Assembly: GCF_016802725.1 (NCBI RefSeq)
Contig: NC_052664.1
Span: forward strand, 31,079,275 to 31,143,274
Reading direction: 5' to 3'
Source of the DNA: Solenopsis invicta
Lineage: Eukaryota; Arthropoda; Insecta; Hymenoptera; Formicidae
DNA: 64,000 bases
The notes under the pieces were generated by a model that saw only the letters and a program-made list of their open reading frames with translations, ran no database searches and was not told the origin of the DNA. Below are positions 27,101-38,800 of the stretch, piece by piece. Position numbers and translations under genes: made by a program. The number at the start of each line of letters is the position of its first letter. Position 1 is the stretch's first letter.

Positions 27101-27537
27101 GAAAAATCGCAATCATAAAATTTATTAAAATTTTACAATTTTTCCACACCTACTTTCTAAATCTGCTATCTTTTCTGATTAATAAATATTCGTTCCGTCG
27201 TTGTGTTGTCTGCGGGCGGTTTCTTGAACTTGCAAATCCTACGTGATTTATGTAGACGGAAATTCAAGGGATCTCTAAATTGACACGATCGACTATAAAT
27301 CTCGCCTTTGTCTTTCAGATAGAAACAATGTCGATCGCTACAACTTCGGTAGAAGGCAGAACAATGCGTGTAAACAGCGACGGGCCATTGTTTCCAAGAT
27401 TTCTATCCTGTGCGACTCCGGCTGCTCCCCTTTCGGAGGACGAGGACGAAGTACCATCCCGAAATACATTGAAAAGACAAGCACAGTTGCTCGTCGATAC
27501 CAAAAGCCGTCGTAAAGGATTTGTTTTTAGGAGATGA
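18165..27537 (+). CDS. ODAD3: ODAD3/CCDC151-like outer dynein arm docking coiled-coil protein, 548 aa
   Basis: Exons, joined in consistent phase: 18165-18258, 20843-20964, 21043-21195, 21269-21370, 21448-21633, 21722-21837, 22023-22379, 22706-22850, 26913-27065, 27319-27537. Total 548 aa, close to the roughly 600 aa of vertebrate CCDC151. The product is almost entirely charged coiled coil (Lys/Glu/Arg/Leu heptads, about residues 8-420). The best diagnostic stretch is at about 309-338: an AFAKLRNATGV motif followed by EEVLNRFLGQQ, like the ATGV...RFL.Q signature of the CCDC151/ODA10 family. The tail from about residue 477 is Ser/Pro/acidic and ends in basic residues (RRKGFVFRR). CCDC151 is known to help attach outer dynein arms to axonemal microtubules; in insects this would matter for sperm and chordotonal cilia. 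The start is the ATG at 18165; an in-frame upstream ATG at 17982 would add a non-coiled-coil leader and is less likely. CCDC63/CCDC114 relatives are the main alternative. Confidence 0.82.
21634..21721 (+). other. GC-AG intron in the ODAD3-like gene
   Basis: The frame after 21,633 hits TAA within 8 codons and has no GT donor there. It reads CAG|GCAAGA, the usual context of a GC donor. The next exon begins after TTGCAG at 21,721 in phase 0, restoring the coiled coil (...EIKRLQ joined to GVKEEAIEL). Confidence 0.7.
24766..24804 (-). other. Candidate 39-nt antisense exon
   Basis: On the minus strand, GTTTTACAG precedes and GTGAGT follows a 39-base segment that is open in phase 0 (IDVENSAAAHRVS) and in another frame from an internal ATG. 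Both splice signals are strong. No partner exon was identified, so this may be part of a non-coding transcript or chance. Confidence 0.25.
25360..26070. repeat. Diverged tandem duplication, period about 470 bp
   Basis: The segment from about 25,390 to 25,610 is repeated at about 25,863-26,075 with high similarity. Shared blocks include TATTATGTCCGCGTTCTCACG, GATCGAAAAATGCGATCGACC and ACGAGCTTCGGTCGAACGGA. The copies differ mostly at CpG sites. The segment between the copies is less similar. Matching minus-strand open frames (from 25,579 and 26,050) are shadows of the repeat. Confidence 0.75.
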
Positions 27538-27571
27538 ATGGTTTAAACATAAAAACAATATCAGCTATTAT

Positions 27572-27577
27572 AATAAA
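27572..27577 (+). terminator. Polyadenylation signal AATAAA of the ODAD3-like gene
   Basis: A canonical AATAAA lies 35 bases after the TGA stop, followed by a T-rich stretch (CTTTACTTTTT). The position fits a short 3' UTR. Confidence 0.6.
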
Positions 27578-27840
27578 TAGCGCTTTATACTTTAATCTTT
27601 ACTTTTTCAGATAATAAAATCAGATAATAAAAATACCATTTGTCGAGTGATATAAGCGACATTTGCAACGTTTATGTAACATTATGATGGAATTTTGAGC
27701 CGGAATTTACGATATACAGGGTGTACTCTAAAGAATGGTCAAACAATCGTATACACACATAAAATAAACTAAACTTGAAGGTTCTAAGGTGCGCAGAAGC
27801 AGCCTTTATAAATAACATTGGCTATGAAATGCAAGAGTGA

Positions 27841-30048
27841 GGGTGCGCTCATGGGATGCGGAATGGCGGAACTGCGGAACGTTTGTGATTGATAGAGGCT
27901 TCATTCCGCCGATTCCGCTCCGCTAAGGTGTATTTTCCTATGTCTCATTGAGCGGAAATTGTGGAATGCGCAATTAGCGCTGATCAATCGCAAGAACCTT
28001 CCCGTAAATCACTTATATGAGATCTGCCGGAATAGTGTTTGTCATTGGCTTGCATTGATTGCGCATTTACAAGTTCCGTTCCATGGAACATAGGAAACAA
28101 ACTAATGATCGGAAATCACAAACACATACCCTATAACACAATATTATTTAATATTAAATAATATTCCTAAAATATTAGATTTAATATTAAAAAATATTAT
28201 ATTCTCGATATAATATTTTAATATTATTATAATTTTTAATAATATTCGTATAATATTCTAAGAATACCGACTGTGTATGTGTACCGATTTTGATTTACAT
28301 TTTCGCTTTTGCTTCAAAAAGACAGATACGTATACAACATAACAACACGGTTATTTATCTACAGTTGCAGCAATGAAATTTAATAAATTATTTATTGTTA
28401 TTTGCGAGCTTTTAAAAAAATTGAAACAAAATCATAGTGCATTTGATCAACGAAGACTGCATCAGAAGATTGCAAAATGATATATTCTGTATACAATTGC
28501 AAACAGAAAAAAAAGAGAAAATCGCAATTTTTCTGTACAATAAAAGTACGCATAAAAAAAATTTGGATAGGATAGAATTTACGAGAAAATCGAAAGGAAG
28601 AAGAGAAGAAAAAGCCTGGCTATGTCTACGATTTAGCTGATACGATTTTTCGAGACGCCATACGCCATCTCTACAACGTGAACATACACTACGATGCCAA
28701 TGTATATACATACAGTCGGTAAATACCTCGGAAAGCACATCAATTGTGTCTGTTGGCACACCTGGCGAAGGGATGAGTTCCAAGCGCGCGTACCCAAACT
28801 TTAAATTTTTTCTATCCTAACCTAACGGCTTACGCACGATTCATTTAGTCGCAATTTATACGAGCGCAATGAGGACAAGACACAAATGTGTCTGAAATGT
28901 GGGGGCGAATAAACAATAGATATTTATACAAATAAATAGACTCACCGTTTGCTGATCGCTCGTCCAGCTCCGTCCCGTAGTCTCAGCCGCCGCTTTCGAA
29001 GAAGATCCTCCTCCTCTCGATTCATACTTGGCACAAACGTGCGACACTTGGTTCGTTTTCGGCACCCCCGGTACTCACGTCCATCGAAAACTCGAGATAC
29101 GGGATACGGAGCAACGGACAAGACGCGATTAAACGCGCGACGCGACTTGTGTCATCGCGACCGATCAATGTCGTCTGAGCAACACAAAGGATCCAAGATT
29201 CTCCTCACGACGATTTGTCTTGATTCGTACTTGGCACGAACGCGCAAGCCTTCGTTTTCGGACCTCTCAAAACCCTTCTGGTGCTCAGGCGTGTCAGAAA
29301 CTCGCAATAAAAGGCAACGGAGAAGCTGCGAAACACGATTGAACGCGACATGACTTCGCACCATGCATTGGACACGACGGATGTCGGTACGAACGTCGAC
29401 ATTTCACTTTCGGCAGTCCACGACACTCTGCGACACTCTCGAAACATTCGCTCGCATCAAACACTCATACGGGATGATGAGAATACGAGTTGAAATGCGC
29501 TGCGACGCACCGCGATCTTCCGCCGTGCTCTCTAACTGATCGACTGCTGGCACTAGTGGCACTGCGTACTGCGTAGCGGCGTGACGTATGAATCACGTGA
29601 CTGACGCCTGCGCGCCGCTGCGCCGCTACTACGCAGTGCCAACAATCGGTCGGTACGTCGGTTAGTGGGGACGGGGGAAAGTCACGGCGTGTCGCGGCGC
29701 ATTTCAACTCGCATCCTCGTCCCGTACGAGTTTTTGACGCGAGCGAGTGTTTCGAGAATTTCATGGAGTGTCGGAAGTGAAGTAAATTGTCGGGCATTCG
29801 TGCCAACATTCGTCGTCATATGGATGCGATGTATTGTGCGAAGTTGTGTCGCATTTAATCGTGTTTTGCATTTTCTCCGCTGCTTCATATCTCGAGTTTC
29901 CGACGCAGAAAGAAGATTAGTTAAGAAAAGTTATTCCGCTGAAAACGGAAAAAGAAAACGGCGGAATCGGCGGAATGAAGACGCTACCAATTACGAGCGT
30001 TTCGCAGTTCCGCAGTTTCGTCATTCCGCATCCCATGTGAACGCACCC
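27841..30048. mobile_element. 2.2-kb non-autonomous DNA transposon with long terminal inverted repeats
   Basis: The left end begins GGGTGCGCTCATGGGATGCG and the right end, read on the minus strand, GGGTGCGTTCACATGGGATG. The similarity continues for about 85-95 bp, through a CTTCATTCCGCCGATTCCGC block in each arm. TGA flanks both ends, consistent with a 3-bp target duplication; PIF/Harbinger elements also make 3 bp, but usually TWA, so the superfamily is open. Inside are direct repeats with a period near 200 bp (29,017 and 29,219) and a palindrome centred near 29,600. Open frames in the middle (for example 28,412-28,783 minus) match no transposase I recognise. The element separates the ODAD3-like gene from EMG1. 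Confidence 0.78.
29195..29950. repeat. Large internal palindrome of the transposon-like element
   Basis: The left arm, about 29,195-29,582, is the diverged reverse complement of the right arm, about 29,621-29,950. Clear blocks are CGCATTTCAACTCG near 29,697 (reverse complement at 29,490-29,503) and the central pair GGCACTGCGTACTGCGTAGC / CGCCGCTACTACGCAGTGCC, separated by about 40 bases. Transcribed, it would form a hairpin several hundred bases long. Confidence 0.75.
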
Positions 30049-30542
30049 TGACACGTAGAGCACATCTCCAAATGTTTTTTCATGCACTTATCAGCAACGC
30101 TAGGTGATTGTATCTCTTTGCGTGTTTGCATTTGATTGTAAATTGGGTGGATTCCGCTATTTTTATAAATTAATAATAATTTATTTATGGCACTATTAAG
30201 AACATTTTTCGATTCTGTTTGATCCTAGTCTATCTGTATGCAATCACTTGGCCTGACTTGGCCCTTTGTTATAAAATACTCTATATAGTGTGGTGATTAT
30301 TTGTAAAGATAGCTTTTATAAATAGAGATTTTTATAAACAAAGAGAGAAAGAGATTAATTATGATTTTGATACAAATATAATGATATCGCTTCGCCATCT
30401 AACAATGACTTGGAACAACTTCAGCGCATTCGCATTACAGTCTCGTAAGTTGTAAGTATGCGGTTGTGTCGATATAATCGCAAGTGTTCTCACGAATCAC
30501 ACGTGTAAATTAATTTCAATAATAAAACTTTAAACGTTTAAA

Positions 30543-31727
30543 ATGGGGAACAAGAGGAAACAGCGTGACGAAGATGATTACGAATATGATCCAGGTCCTA
30601 AACATATGCAAATAGGTCACATTAAAAATCAAGAGAGGCGTCTTATCGTTATATTGGAGAATGCTCAACTGGAATCTGTGAAAGTAAGGTTATATTTTTC
30701 CATTTATATTTGTCGATGTTTATGAATGCAGCAATGCTTCTGTTATTATTATTAATTATTTTTTATTATTAATTACTTTGTTTTTATGATTTTAATTTTC
30801 CGTATCTACACCATCGTGAAAATTTGTACAATTGTAGGTTGGACATAGTTTTGAATTGTTGAACTGCGACGATCATAAGCACATTTTGAAAAAAAATAAT
30901 CGCGATCCTGGTACGTGCAGGCCAGACATTACTCATCAGTGTTTGTTAATGTTAATGGACAGTCCGCTAAATCGAGCTGGATTATTGCAAGTCTATGTAC
31001 ATACGGAAAAAAATGTATTGATAGAAATTAATCCACAAACCAGGATACCAAGAACGTTCAAACGTTTTGCTGGATTGATGGGTAAATATGAACACTTGAT
31101 TTTTAATATAATATGTAATAGATAAATAGACTATTATATTTAAGTTTATAAATGACCTCTGTGCATATATTATAATATTTTCTTATATTACATTTGTGTA
31201 CTTTTTACATTACTTACAAATTTAATAAAATTGTGTAAATCTAAGTTGTCTAAGTCTAAATGAAAATCTATTTTCACTTGATAAATTTATTATTAATGTA
31301 TTAAGATACTAAGTATTTTATTACAGTCCAACTATTACATAAATTTGGTGTCAGAGCAACGGATGGACCAATGAAGCTTCTTAAAGTAATTAAGAATCCT
31401 ATTACGAATCATTTGCCAGTTGGTTGTCATAAGATATTGATGTCATTTAATGGGAACAAAGTATTGAATCCACGAGAGCTTGTACCTGACCAAGATCCAA
31501 TTGCTATTGTAGTTGGAGCTATGGCACATGGTCAAGTAAGTTATTAAAACAATATTGTTAGTATTACATTAAAAAACATTCCATAAATGCTTTATATTTT
31601 TGTTTATTTATAGGTCAAAACAGATTACACAGAAGAAATCTTCTCAATTAGTAATTATCCTCTCTCAGGTGCTGTTACATGTAGTAAGTTGTGTACAGCA
31701 TTTGAAGAAGTTTGGGGAGTTGTCTAA
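30543..31727 (+). CDS. EMG1: EMG1/NEP1, 18S rRNA (pseudouridine-N1)-methyltransferase, 235 aa
   Basis: Exons 30543-30683, 30838-31081, 31327-31535, 31614-31727 join cleanly in phase to a 235-aa protein, near the usual 240-250 aa. EMG1/NEP1 is a SPOUT-class methyltransferase that modifies a hypervariable pseudouridine of 18S rRNA and is needed for small-subunit assembly in the nucleolus. Recognisable stretches: [16 protein letters not shown] (residues 32-47), [39 protein letters not shown] (across the exon 2-3 junction), the S-adenosylmethionine-knot loop [11 protein letters not shown] (187-197), and the C-terminal [20 protein letters not shown]. The N-terminus is short, basic and acidic, as in other animals. 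The start is the first ATG of the frame, after an AT-rich leader with an in-frame TAA just upstream context. The gene is complete and shows no defect. Confidence 0.97.
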
Positions 31728-32040
31728 TAAAAAGCTATAATGTATTATGTATTTAATTTCAAATTTATATGAATTGCAAGAAAGGATTTCACAATTTGAA
31801 GAATTTTCTAAAATGAATGTAATTTTATTTTAATGAAAAGTAGCTTACAATCTTATTTTTATATTAGCTTTCTACCTATACTTTTTGATATTTTTTTTAA
31901 CAGGTATTTAACATATACATATTTTATTAGTATTAATATGATGAAATTGCTAAAAATCATTAAAAATTTTTTTAAATGATCAAATTTGTGTGCATTGACA
32001 AACACATTGGGATAAGTTCAAACGTGTTTAGTCAAATAAA
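31726..32040 (+). terminator. EMG1 3' end with candidate AATAAA signals
   Basis: AATAAA at 31,726-31,731 overlaps the stop codon and is probably too close to be used alone. A second AATAAA lies at 32,035-32,040. The sequence between is AT-rich, as expected of a 3' UTR. The site actually used is not decidable by eye. Confidence 0.35.
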
Positions 32041-33990
32041 TGGATTAAAATTTGGTATTTTATATAAATTGTAAATCTTATAAAAGAAACAATGTTATTT
32101 CATTATGAATTTATGATGTGAAAAATCATGTTTTATTTAAATATCTTATTACAATTTTGTAAAGAGCTCATAAATATTTTAATGGATAAAAATGAGAACA
32201 AAATTATTTGTGTTTACTTATGATTTATTTTATTTGTACATAATTTAGTTCTATGTAGCATATAATAAATATTTAAATATACATAATGTTAAACACATTT
32301 CTGATGACTAAAAATTAATAACTAATGAAGAAATAAATGTGACAAATGCCACTCGTGATATTTAAACTTATAATTCACTAAATTTAAAGCCAATTAGGAA
32401 AAAATTTTGAAGCTTATAATAAAATATACAAGAGATATGCAGAGATACACCACTTGCTGTTATGTGTGTGACATATTGTAATAAAAAAAGACAATTGTTT
32501 TCTTATTTTAATAGGTCTATTCAGAGCAAATGTGTGATGCAAAGCAAACATATTCATTGAAATTGAAAGATGCTTCAGAGAACTAACTTTTTCAAAGTAT
32601 TGGAATTGTTCCAAATATATTCTAAATGGAATTAGTCTGTTTTCTCTCCCTAGGAAATACAATAGAAATCTAAGAAATAATTAAATAATTTTACATCCAT
32701 TCTGAATAGTTCCATAATATGTATTTAGATCAAGAGAAATTTTTGTTTAAAAAAGTTGGAATTTTGTTAAATAAGAAATAATAAAGCATTCTAACATCAA
32801 AAATACTGATTGATATGTTCTTAGAGAGATAAGAGTGATGATGTTGTATCAGTTTCAACTTATTTGGATAGAACCAACTGATTGTGGAAATTGGGAAAAA
32901 ATTTTAGATAAAAAAATTTGAAATAAATTAAAATAAGTCATGAGAGTAAATAGATAATGAGAAAAAGGTTTTTTTAATAAAAATATATATTTAAATATTG
33001 CTTGTTCAAAAGAATTATGTACAATGTCCATTGAAAAACGTAAAAATCAATTCATAAATATTCGGAAAACAACGAAGAGAAAAACATCCATATTTGAACA
33101 ACATAATTCCTAAAAATCTCTTCATATTGCATTTATTAACATAGTATTTAAATTTCAACTAATTTGTTCGATTGCATTATACATCACAAGTTTGGTAAAA
33201 AACTACATAGAATGCACGTGTGCCCATAGAAAAATTTATAAATATTCGGGGAACGATAAAATCATCCATACTCGAATAATAATTCTTAGAAATCTCTTAT
33301 ATCGCTTTTATTGATATTGTATTAAAATTTCAATTTGTTCGATTGCATCACGTACCACGTGCGCCACGTGTTTATGTTTACCCGTATTCAACGCGACTCT
33401 GTTGATGCGTATAAATTATACAATTGAATTTGTTATATGGATTTTTTAAAATTTCTACCGCGAAATTTTATCATATCCATGTTTACGAAATGTGTGCATT
33501 GTTAAACCTGTTGGGAAAAAATCAAAAAGGAACGCTACTCTTCATCGATATATACTCGTACATAATAGAAACATTCTCACAGAAACCGCATTTAACGATT
33601 GCTAATTATTAGAAATTTAAGTCGATCGATTTTACTTTTAATATCAAACGTATTTTTGAATGTTGACGTTTTCTTTCTCAATATTGCTTATAATTTTTAC
33701 ACGTGTTTGACTACGTGTCTTTGATAGGAACTTTTACGTGGCAGTTTATAGATGATCTTTAAAATCATTCCTCATTTTCTCATATTGTTTGTACGCAGAT
33801 ATTGGGAGCGTGTATCTTGTACAAATAAGAAATTCTTGTTCATATCAGAGAACGACGATATATATCGCCTAAACATAAGTTGAAAGAATTCGGAAATTCT
33901 CGATCAGGAAGGCTAATAAAAAAGCGTTTACCGTTAGCCTCATATTGGTCAGGTATCGGAATCGGAACGTCGTATCGCAATGACTCATCA
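31728..33990. other. Intergenic AT-rich DNA between EMG1 and the fs(1)h promoter region
   Basis: No open frame with recognisable similarity is seen. It includes the EMG1 3' UTR and a two-copy tandem repeat at 33,021-33,362. Confidence 0.5.
33021..33362. repeat. Two-copy diverged tandem repeat, period about 190 bp
   Basis: The first unit runs from about 33,021 to 33,192 and the second from about 33,214 to 33,350. Shared blocks in the same order include CCATTGAAAAA/CCCATAGAAAAA, TTATAAATATTCGG or TCATAAATATTCGG, AAATCTCTT, and TTTGTTCGATTGCAT. Confidence 0.7.
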
Positions 33991-34483
33991 ATATCGGTCT
34001 TCCGGTGATGCGATTGGGCCGCGTCAGAAAGACGCCACCTGCGCCCGCCAATCGTCATTCGGAACGCGAAGTTAAATGGTGGACCGGAAAGAGTGAACGC
34101 GCAAAGTCGGACGCATCATCGCGCGTATACCTATCGCCGTCCGTACGTATCTTTCCTCTTTCTTTTTCTTCTCTTTCCTCCCCTCCCGCTTTCCTATTAC
34201 GTTACGTCATCAAAGCGGGAAGGCGGATTTGTCAATGTCAAGAATATATCTGCCAGTTCGGCTCTCCCGCGCGTCACGTCGTGACACAGTTGTCGCATTC
34301 GATCTGCGAGCGACGTGTCGCGGCGTTCCACGCATCGGTATTCCACGCGGTGAGAGTTTAGTACGGCGTAGTAGTGCGAGGTAGTAAACGGTTTCGAGTT
34401 TCCGAGTGATACACGTGCGTCCATATATACATACACGCGGGAGTCATATATACATGCACACACAGGAGGGATCGCCATCTTGT

Positions 34484-34517
<34 letters not shown>
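34484..34517. repeat. (GTC)n trinucleotide repeat
   Basis: About eleven GTC units, essentially uninterrupted, in the presumed 5' UTR/promoter region of fs(1)h. The poly-Val and poly-Asp frames on either strand come from this repeat. Confidence 0.9.
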
Positions 34518-34518
<1 letters not shown>

Positions 34519-35726
34519 CGAGCAGGAGCGACGCCGTCGGGCGTCGTGTGGACCGCGTGCGTTCGGCCGTCCGCCAGGAGTCTCCCGACGGACCGTCGAA
34601 TCCACGTACGCTTGGACTTTGGAGCATGAAATTAAGAGAAGACTGACGAGAAACGTTAGTTTATTGAAAAATTATATTTTTCACGAGCATGCCACCGGAG
34701 GTATGAGCCACTGCGACCCGACTCTTGATTTGACTCTCGTAGTGGCGTGTCACGAGTCCACGATCCTGCTCGACGCGTCGGCGAAGGCCGTCGCGACTTC
34801 GTCACGTTCTACGCCTCGCGACAGGGACTTTGCGTCGGAACGGTCGCGGAGCATCTCGGCGACACCGCGTCACAACATTGCTCGCAACGTGGTCGCGTTT
34901 CGCGCGCTTTCTCGCGCTCGTTCATGACCACGATGGGCGCGAGGGAAAGAGATCGATTTCGTTTTCTCGTATCGCCATGTTGGATGAGCGTTAACGGACC
35001 GTCGCCCTCCTCCCCCACCTCCCCCCCATCGGACACGAGTCTACACGCGTCACACGGCGAGTCTGAACGCATCTTTACGCGCGAGAACTACGCGGAAGAA
35101 ATTCGCGCGCACGCCACGTGCCGTCGGCCACGCTCTTCCGAATCGTCGCGCCGAGTCCTTCACTCGATACGGCCGTTCGTCGCGACACGCGGCGGCGGTC
35201 GGTAATTATGGATTTTGCGTCTCCTCGCGCCTTCCCATGATGCGTCGCGTGGCAACAGCAGAATCGTGGAATCGGACCGTTACCTCGGCACCGCGCGGCG
35301 ATAACTCGCGCCGCGCGCGACGTCAGGTCTCGTCCCGGCGATCGCCGCTGCACGCGCGAGTACGATGAATGTCCTTCGACGACACGACGAACTTTTAATT
35401 ATTATTCTAGCATTATTAACAACCCTGCCAGGACTCACGTTTCTCCGCGTTGAGGGATGAATCGGGCAAACATGGAACGGTGGAAATTAACCGTTGATCT
35501 TTGACTGCTAAACTGTATACCACGTATAAACGTAAATAAAGTCTGATAAGCGCAAATGCATATACATATATTTTTTGTAGCTTTAAGCAACGTGTCCGAT
35601 ATTCGAGGTCAATCGATATCGGTTATCCCTTGATGAACCCCTTTTTTTAGAGAACCGAGCGTCACCGTGGCAAATTGGGGAGCGCTACCTGCTACTACGT
35701 CGGCTATGAGGGGGGTCCTCTCGGAA

Positions 35727-35727
35727 G

Positions 35728-35762
<35 letters not shown>
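35727..35762. repeat. (GA)n microsatellite
   Basis: An AGAGAG run of about 17 dinucleotides upstream of fs(1)h. It is a potential GAGA-factor binding tract. Confidence 0.85.
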
Positions 35763-35764
<2 letters not shown>

Positions 35765-36369
35765 AGAAAAGAGTTTTGAGACAAACGTCCCCGCCTACTC
35801 TCCATCGATAGTTCAGTATATAGGACCGATTTATCGTCGCTAGATCCATTTCGTGGAAAGAGCCGGGAGACGTTAGACGTCGCTGTAGTGCATTTGTAAT
35901 TGGCGCGCTTGCGTTTGGCACGGCGGCAGGGTGTCGCTAGTTGCGCGCGCACGCGCAACGGCTCCGCCGCTGCGGTGGCGAGGGAGAGACGGACGGAAGG
36001 AACGATGGAACGGGACCATTTCGGTACGTCGCGGAAGAATGCGTAGCCATTGTTGGTGCTGCGATCGTTAGTTTCTAGATCCGAGATCGCCATGGGCACG
36101 GAAAGGGACACGACCGCGCGGAGCTCGAGGATAACGTCGACGAGCCGCGACGTGGGCCATTGATGCGTGTGACGAGTCGCGCGTAAGTCTGGGACACTGT
36201 AGTCTGTGTGATCGGACCGCGTCTCCGCGTACACCCGTCGTACCGTCTCGGTCTCGGTCTCGTCTCGCGTACGCTAGCCGAGCGCTCGCGCTCGCACGAG
36301 TGAGAGTGAGTGAGGTGATATACGGTGGGGCCACTACTACTCGAGCGGCGGCCATAACACCGACCGACC

Positions 36370-36492
36370 AACCAAACTAAACGGCCGAGGGAGAGAAAGC
36401 GTAGTGCGAGCGTTGTCTGGGGGCCGTGGTGGTAGTGTTTTTCCGATTGAGTTCCCGTTTGTGCGGAAAAGCGGACTTCCGTCTCTGATCAG
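36370..36492 (+). other. Putative 5' UTR exon of fs(1)h ending in a GTAAGC donor
   Basis: The sequence reads GATCAG|GTAAGCGATC with the donor at 36,493. It has the composition of a leader exon and could splice to the acceptor TTGTTGCAG at 39,255. The 5' limit is unknown, and other donors in the CpG island (for example GTGAGA at 34,351) could serve alternative leaders. Confidence 0.4.
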
Positions 36493-36885
36493 GTAAGCGA
36501 TCGCGCGGGACGCCGGGAGGGCTGGCTGGTGGCGAGCCCCATTCTCGCCGCGTTATATAGGCGTAAGGCGCGCGTGGCGCGTTACGGCCGCGGCCGTCGC
36601 GCGACGACGGCGACGGCGGCAGCGGTAGCGGTGGCGGCGGTGTGTGCATGAACGCGGCGCGGCGCAGCGGTGCGACGTAGCGGCGCGGCGCGGCGCAGCG
36701 CAGCGCGGGCCCTTGGGAGCTTTCTTTCCCGAACGGCCGTACCGCCATGTTGAGACCTACGCCGCCGAATCCGAGTGTCCGGTGAAGGCGGCCTGCCCGA
36801 GGTACCGCGCGCGCCGCGCCAGGGCGATCCCCCATCCTCGCCTCGAGCCCGTCCGCGTCGTCGAATTCTCACGGCGTCATCTCCG

Positions 36886-36935
36886 TCTCTCTCTTTTTCT
36901 CTCTCTGTCTCTCTCTCTCTCTCTTTCTCTCTCTT
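36886..36935. repeat. (CT)n-rich tract
   Basis: Polypyrimidine CTCTCT with occasional TTT and GTC interruptions, about 50 bases. It accounts for the Ser/Leu-rich frames on the plus strand. Confidence 0.85.
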
Positions 36936-38454
36936 CCCGTGGCGCCAGTCGCCGAGCTTCGCTCGGCTGCTTGCTTGCCTGCCTGTGGCCAGACGGACGA
37001 TTCGTCCGTGCGGCGGTTCACTCACGTTTGTTGTGCGTCGACTGGGTGCGGATCCGCTCTCTTCCTCTTGCCTTTCTCTCCGGCTCGTCCTTCGCTTGGT
37101 AACTCGCGATTATCGTTGTCGCTGTCATCGTCATCGATATCGTTATCATTATCATTCTCGTCATCAAAATCATATTATTATCGTCGTCTTCGTCGTCGTC
37201 CGTCGTCGTCGTTATTGTAGTTGTAGTTGCTCATCACCGTCCTCGCCGCCACGCTTGTTTCTCTTTCGCGTTCGCTCGTGGATCTCGCCTTTCTCCACTC
37301 CTACTCCTCCTCGGATGACTTTTTCGAGCACCTGTTCGCGCCGAGCGCGGCAAGACGATGTCTTCTTATCTGTCTGCCCCTGATACCTGGCCGCACGCGT
37401 CGCGGCCATGAATCTTGGCTCGTTTTGTCAGAATTCTTTTCGATCGCAGCCACGAACCAACGATTCTACGATCGGCGGGGTTTGACGATCGTCGTAGACG
37501 CGATGCGTGGTCTTCCCTTGCGCATTATCAATTTTGCCAGTTTTAACCAGCCTCCTCGCTTTCTATACCAGTGTAACACTTGTTTGTGCTACTTTAGTCA
37601 AACTTTCCATTTTGGCTCACTCCGATCACTGAAGAACTCTGGGATACGCGCCGAATCTCGCATCCAGTTTCAGGTGCAAGTGAATTTGAAAATTTTTCAT
37701 ATTTGCAAATGAAGATTTTCAGGGTTGATCGAATGTGTGACGATTCTATCATGTATTCCCTCGTGAAACCCCAGTTGCTTCTCTATGAAAATTATTGTCG
37801 TTGAAGATCTCTTCTCTCGTGTAATTTTATTCTTAATCGTTATAGCTAATCATTCCTTTTGCATAGAATTAAGTTAGGCATTATAAATTAATGTCTTTTA
37901 GTTTATACATATCTATAGAAATATTCCTTTTTTTTTACAAAAAATGTATGTTATTAAGATGGAAAGAAATTTATAAGGCTATGTTACCTTGAAAAATATT
38001 GAGTAAATGTATATTAATTAAAATGTTAATTGTATCCACCTTGAAAGAAAACTGGCACAGAACCATTCTTTCTTTTTATTTTGATATTCTGTATAAATAA
38101 TTTGCCGAGATTAAGTATTTTATTAAAATAGCACAAGTGTATCACAGTAATTTGCTTTAATAATTTTTTATTGCATCAACGTAATGTTCAGCCTGTATAT
38201 TATTTTAGATTGTTACATATTATATAACATTATCAGTATTTTTGAAGAAGATAATACAGTATATGAAAAAAGAAAAATTTATACATCTAAAAAAATCTGT
38301 TAACATATAATAATATAGTAAGAAATAGATTTTGCTTTTCCAGCATGTACCACTAGATTCAGTTTTTGCATGATATGTTAAATAATATATAAATTCCCTG
38401 AGAGTATCTCTCAATGTAAAAATCATTCTAAAGCGATGAAACAATTTTGGGGTT

Positions 38455-38800
38455 GTTACAATATGGGGTCCTATTGTTATGTTATCCAGATGTTGCTAAT
38501 GTCGCGAGTCTTACCTGGAGGTACGGAGTCTCACTGCAGTATACAGGGCTGACATTCAAAGTACTACCACTCGGTAGGCTTGTGTAGTGTTATGCCTCCT
38601 CGGCACCAATACTCCTGGTTGCAGCGCAATCGTCTTGGCAAGCAATTAATGAGCTGCCATGCTCAATTTGCAATATATACTTGCCATCTCAATTGTTGAT
38701 GAAGCCTCATAGCGTCAAGCATCAACGTAAGGCAGTTACCTGCTGCGTAGCATTTATGTATCATATATGTCGGAAAGGTAGGTGAAGTTCATTATCGGGA
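38455..38800. other. Balanced-composition island in the AT-rich 5' intron of fs(1)h
   Basis: About 330 bases near 45-50% G+C sit in DNA near 25% G+C. There is no long open frame. A GTAGGT donor-like site follows GGAAAG at 38,778, so this could be an alternative leader exon, a non-coding RNA or a degraded retroposon. No tRNA-type internal promoter or poly-A tail was recognised. Confidence 0.3.

Larger units (their letters stand above)
34000..37500 (+). promoter_or_regulatory. CpG-rich promoter and 5' UTR region of fs(1)h
   Basis: About 3.5 kb of CpG-rich DNA precedes the first coding exon by about 2 kb. It contains microsatellites often seen in insect housekeeping and developmental promoters: (GTC)n at 34,484-34,517, (GA)n at 35,727-35,761 and (CT)n at 36,886-36,935. 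CT/GA runs can bind GAGA factor. Open frames on both strands here are low-complexity (Arg, Ser or Ala runs) and overlap each other, so they are not credible genes. More than one start site is likely, for example near 34.3 kb and 36.3 kb. Confidence 0.6.

Noticed and set aside
28412..28783. Minus-strand 123-codon frame inside the transposon-like element
   Set aside because: No transposase or nuclease motif could be recognised; part of it is a low-complexity Phe/Leu/Ser run opposite an A-rich strand.
28940..29090. Minus-strand donor-like GTGAGT sites within the transposon-like element, suggesting a Myb/SANT-type exon
   Set aside because: The frame lacks an ATG and a convincing domain; sites may be chance in GC-rich repeat DNA.
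34406..37383. Many 90-200-codon frames on both strands upstream of fs(1)h
   Set aside because: Mutually overlapping, dominated by microsatellite-encoded Val, Asp, Ser or Leu runs and Arg-rich sequence; consistent with a CpG-rich promoter and leader.
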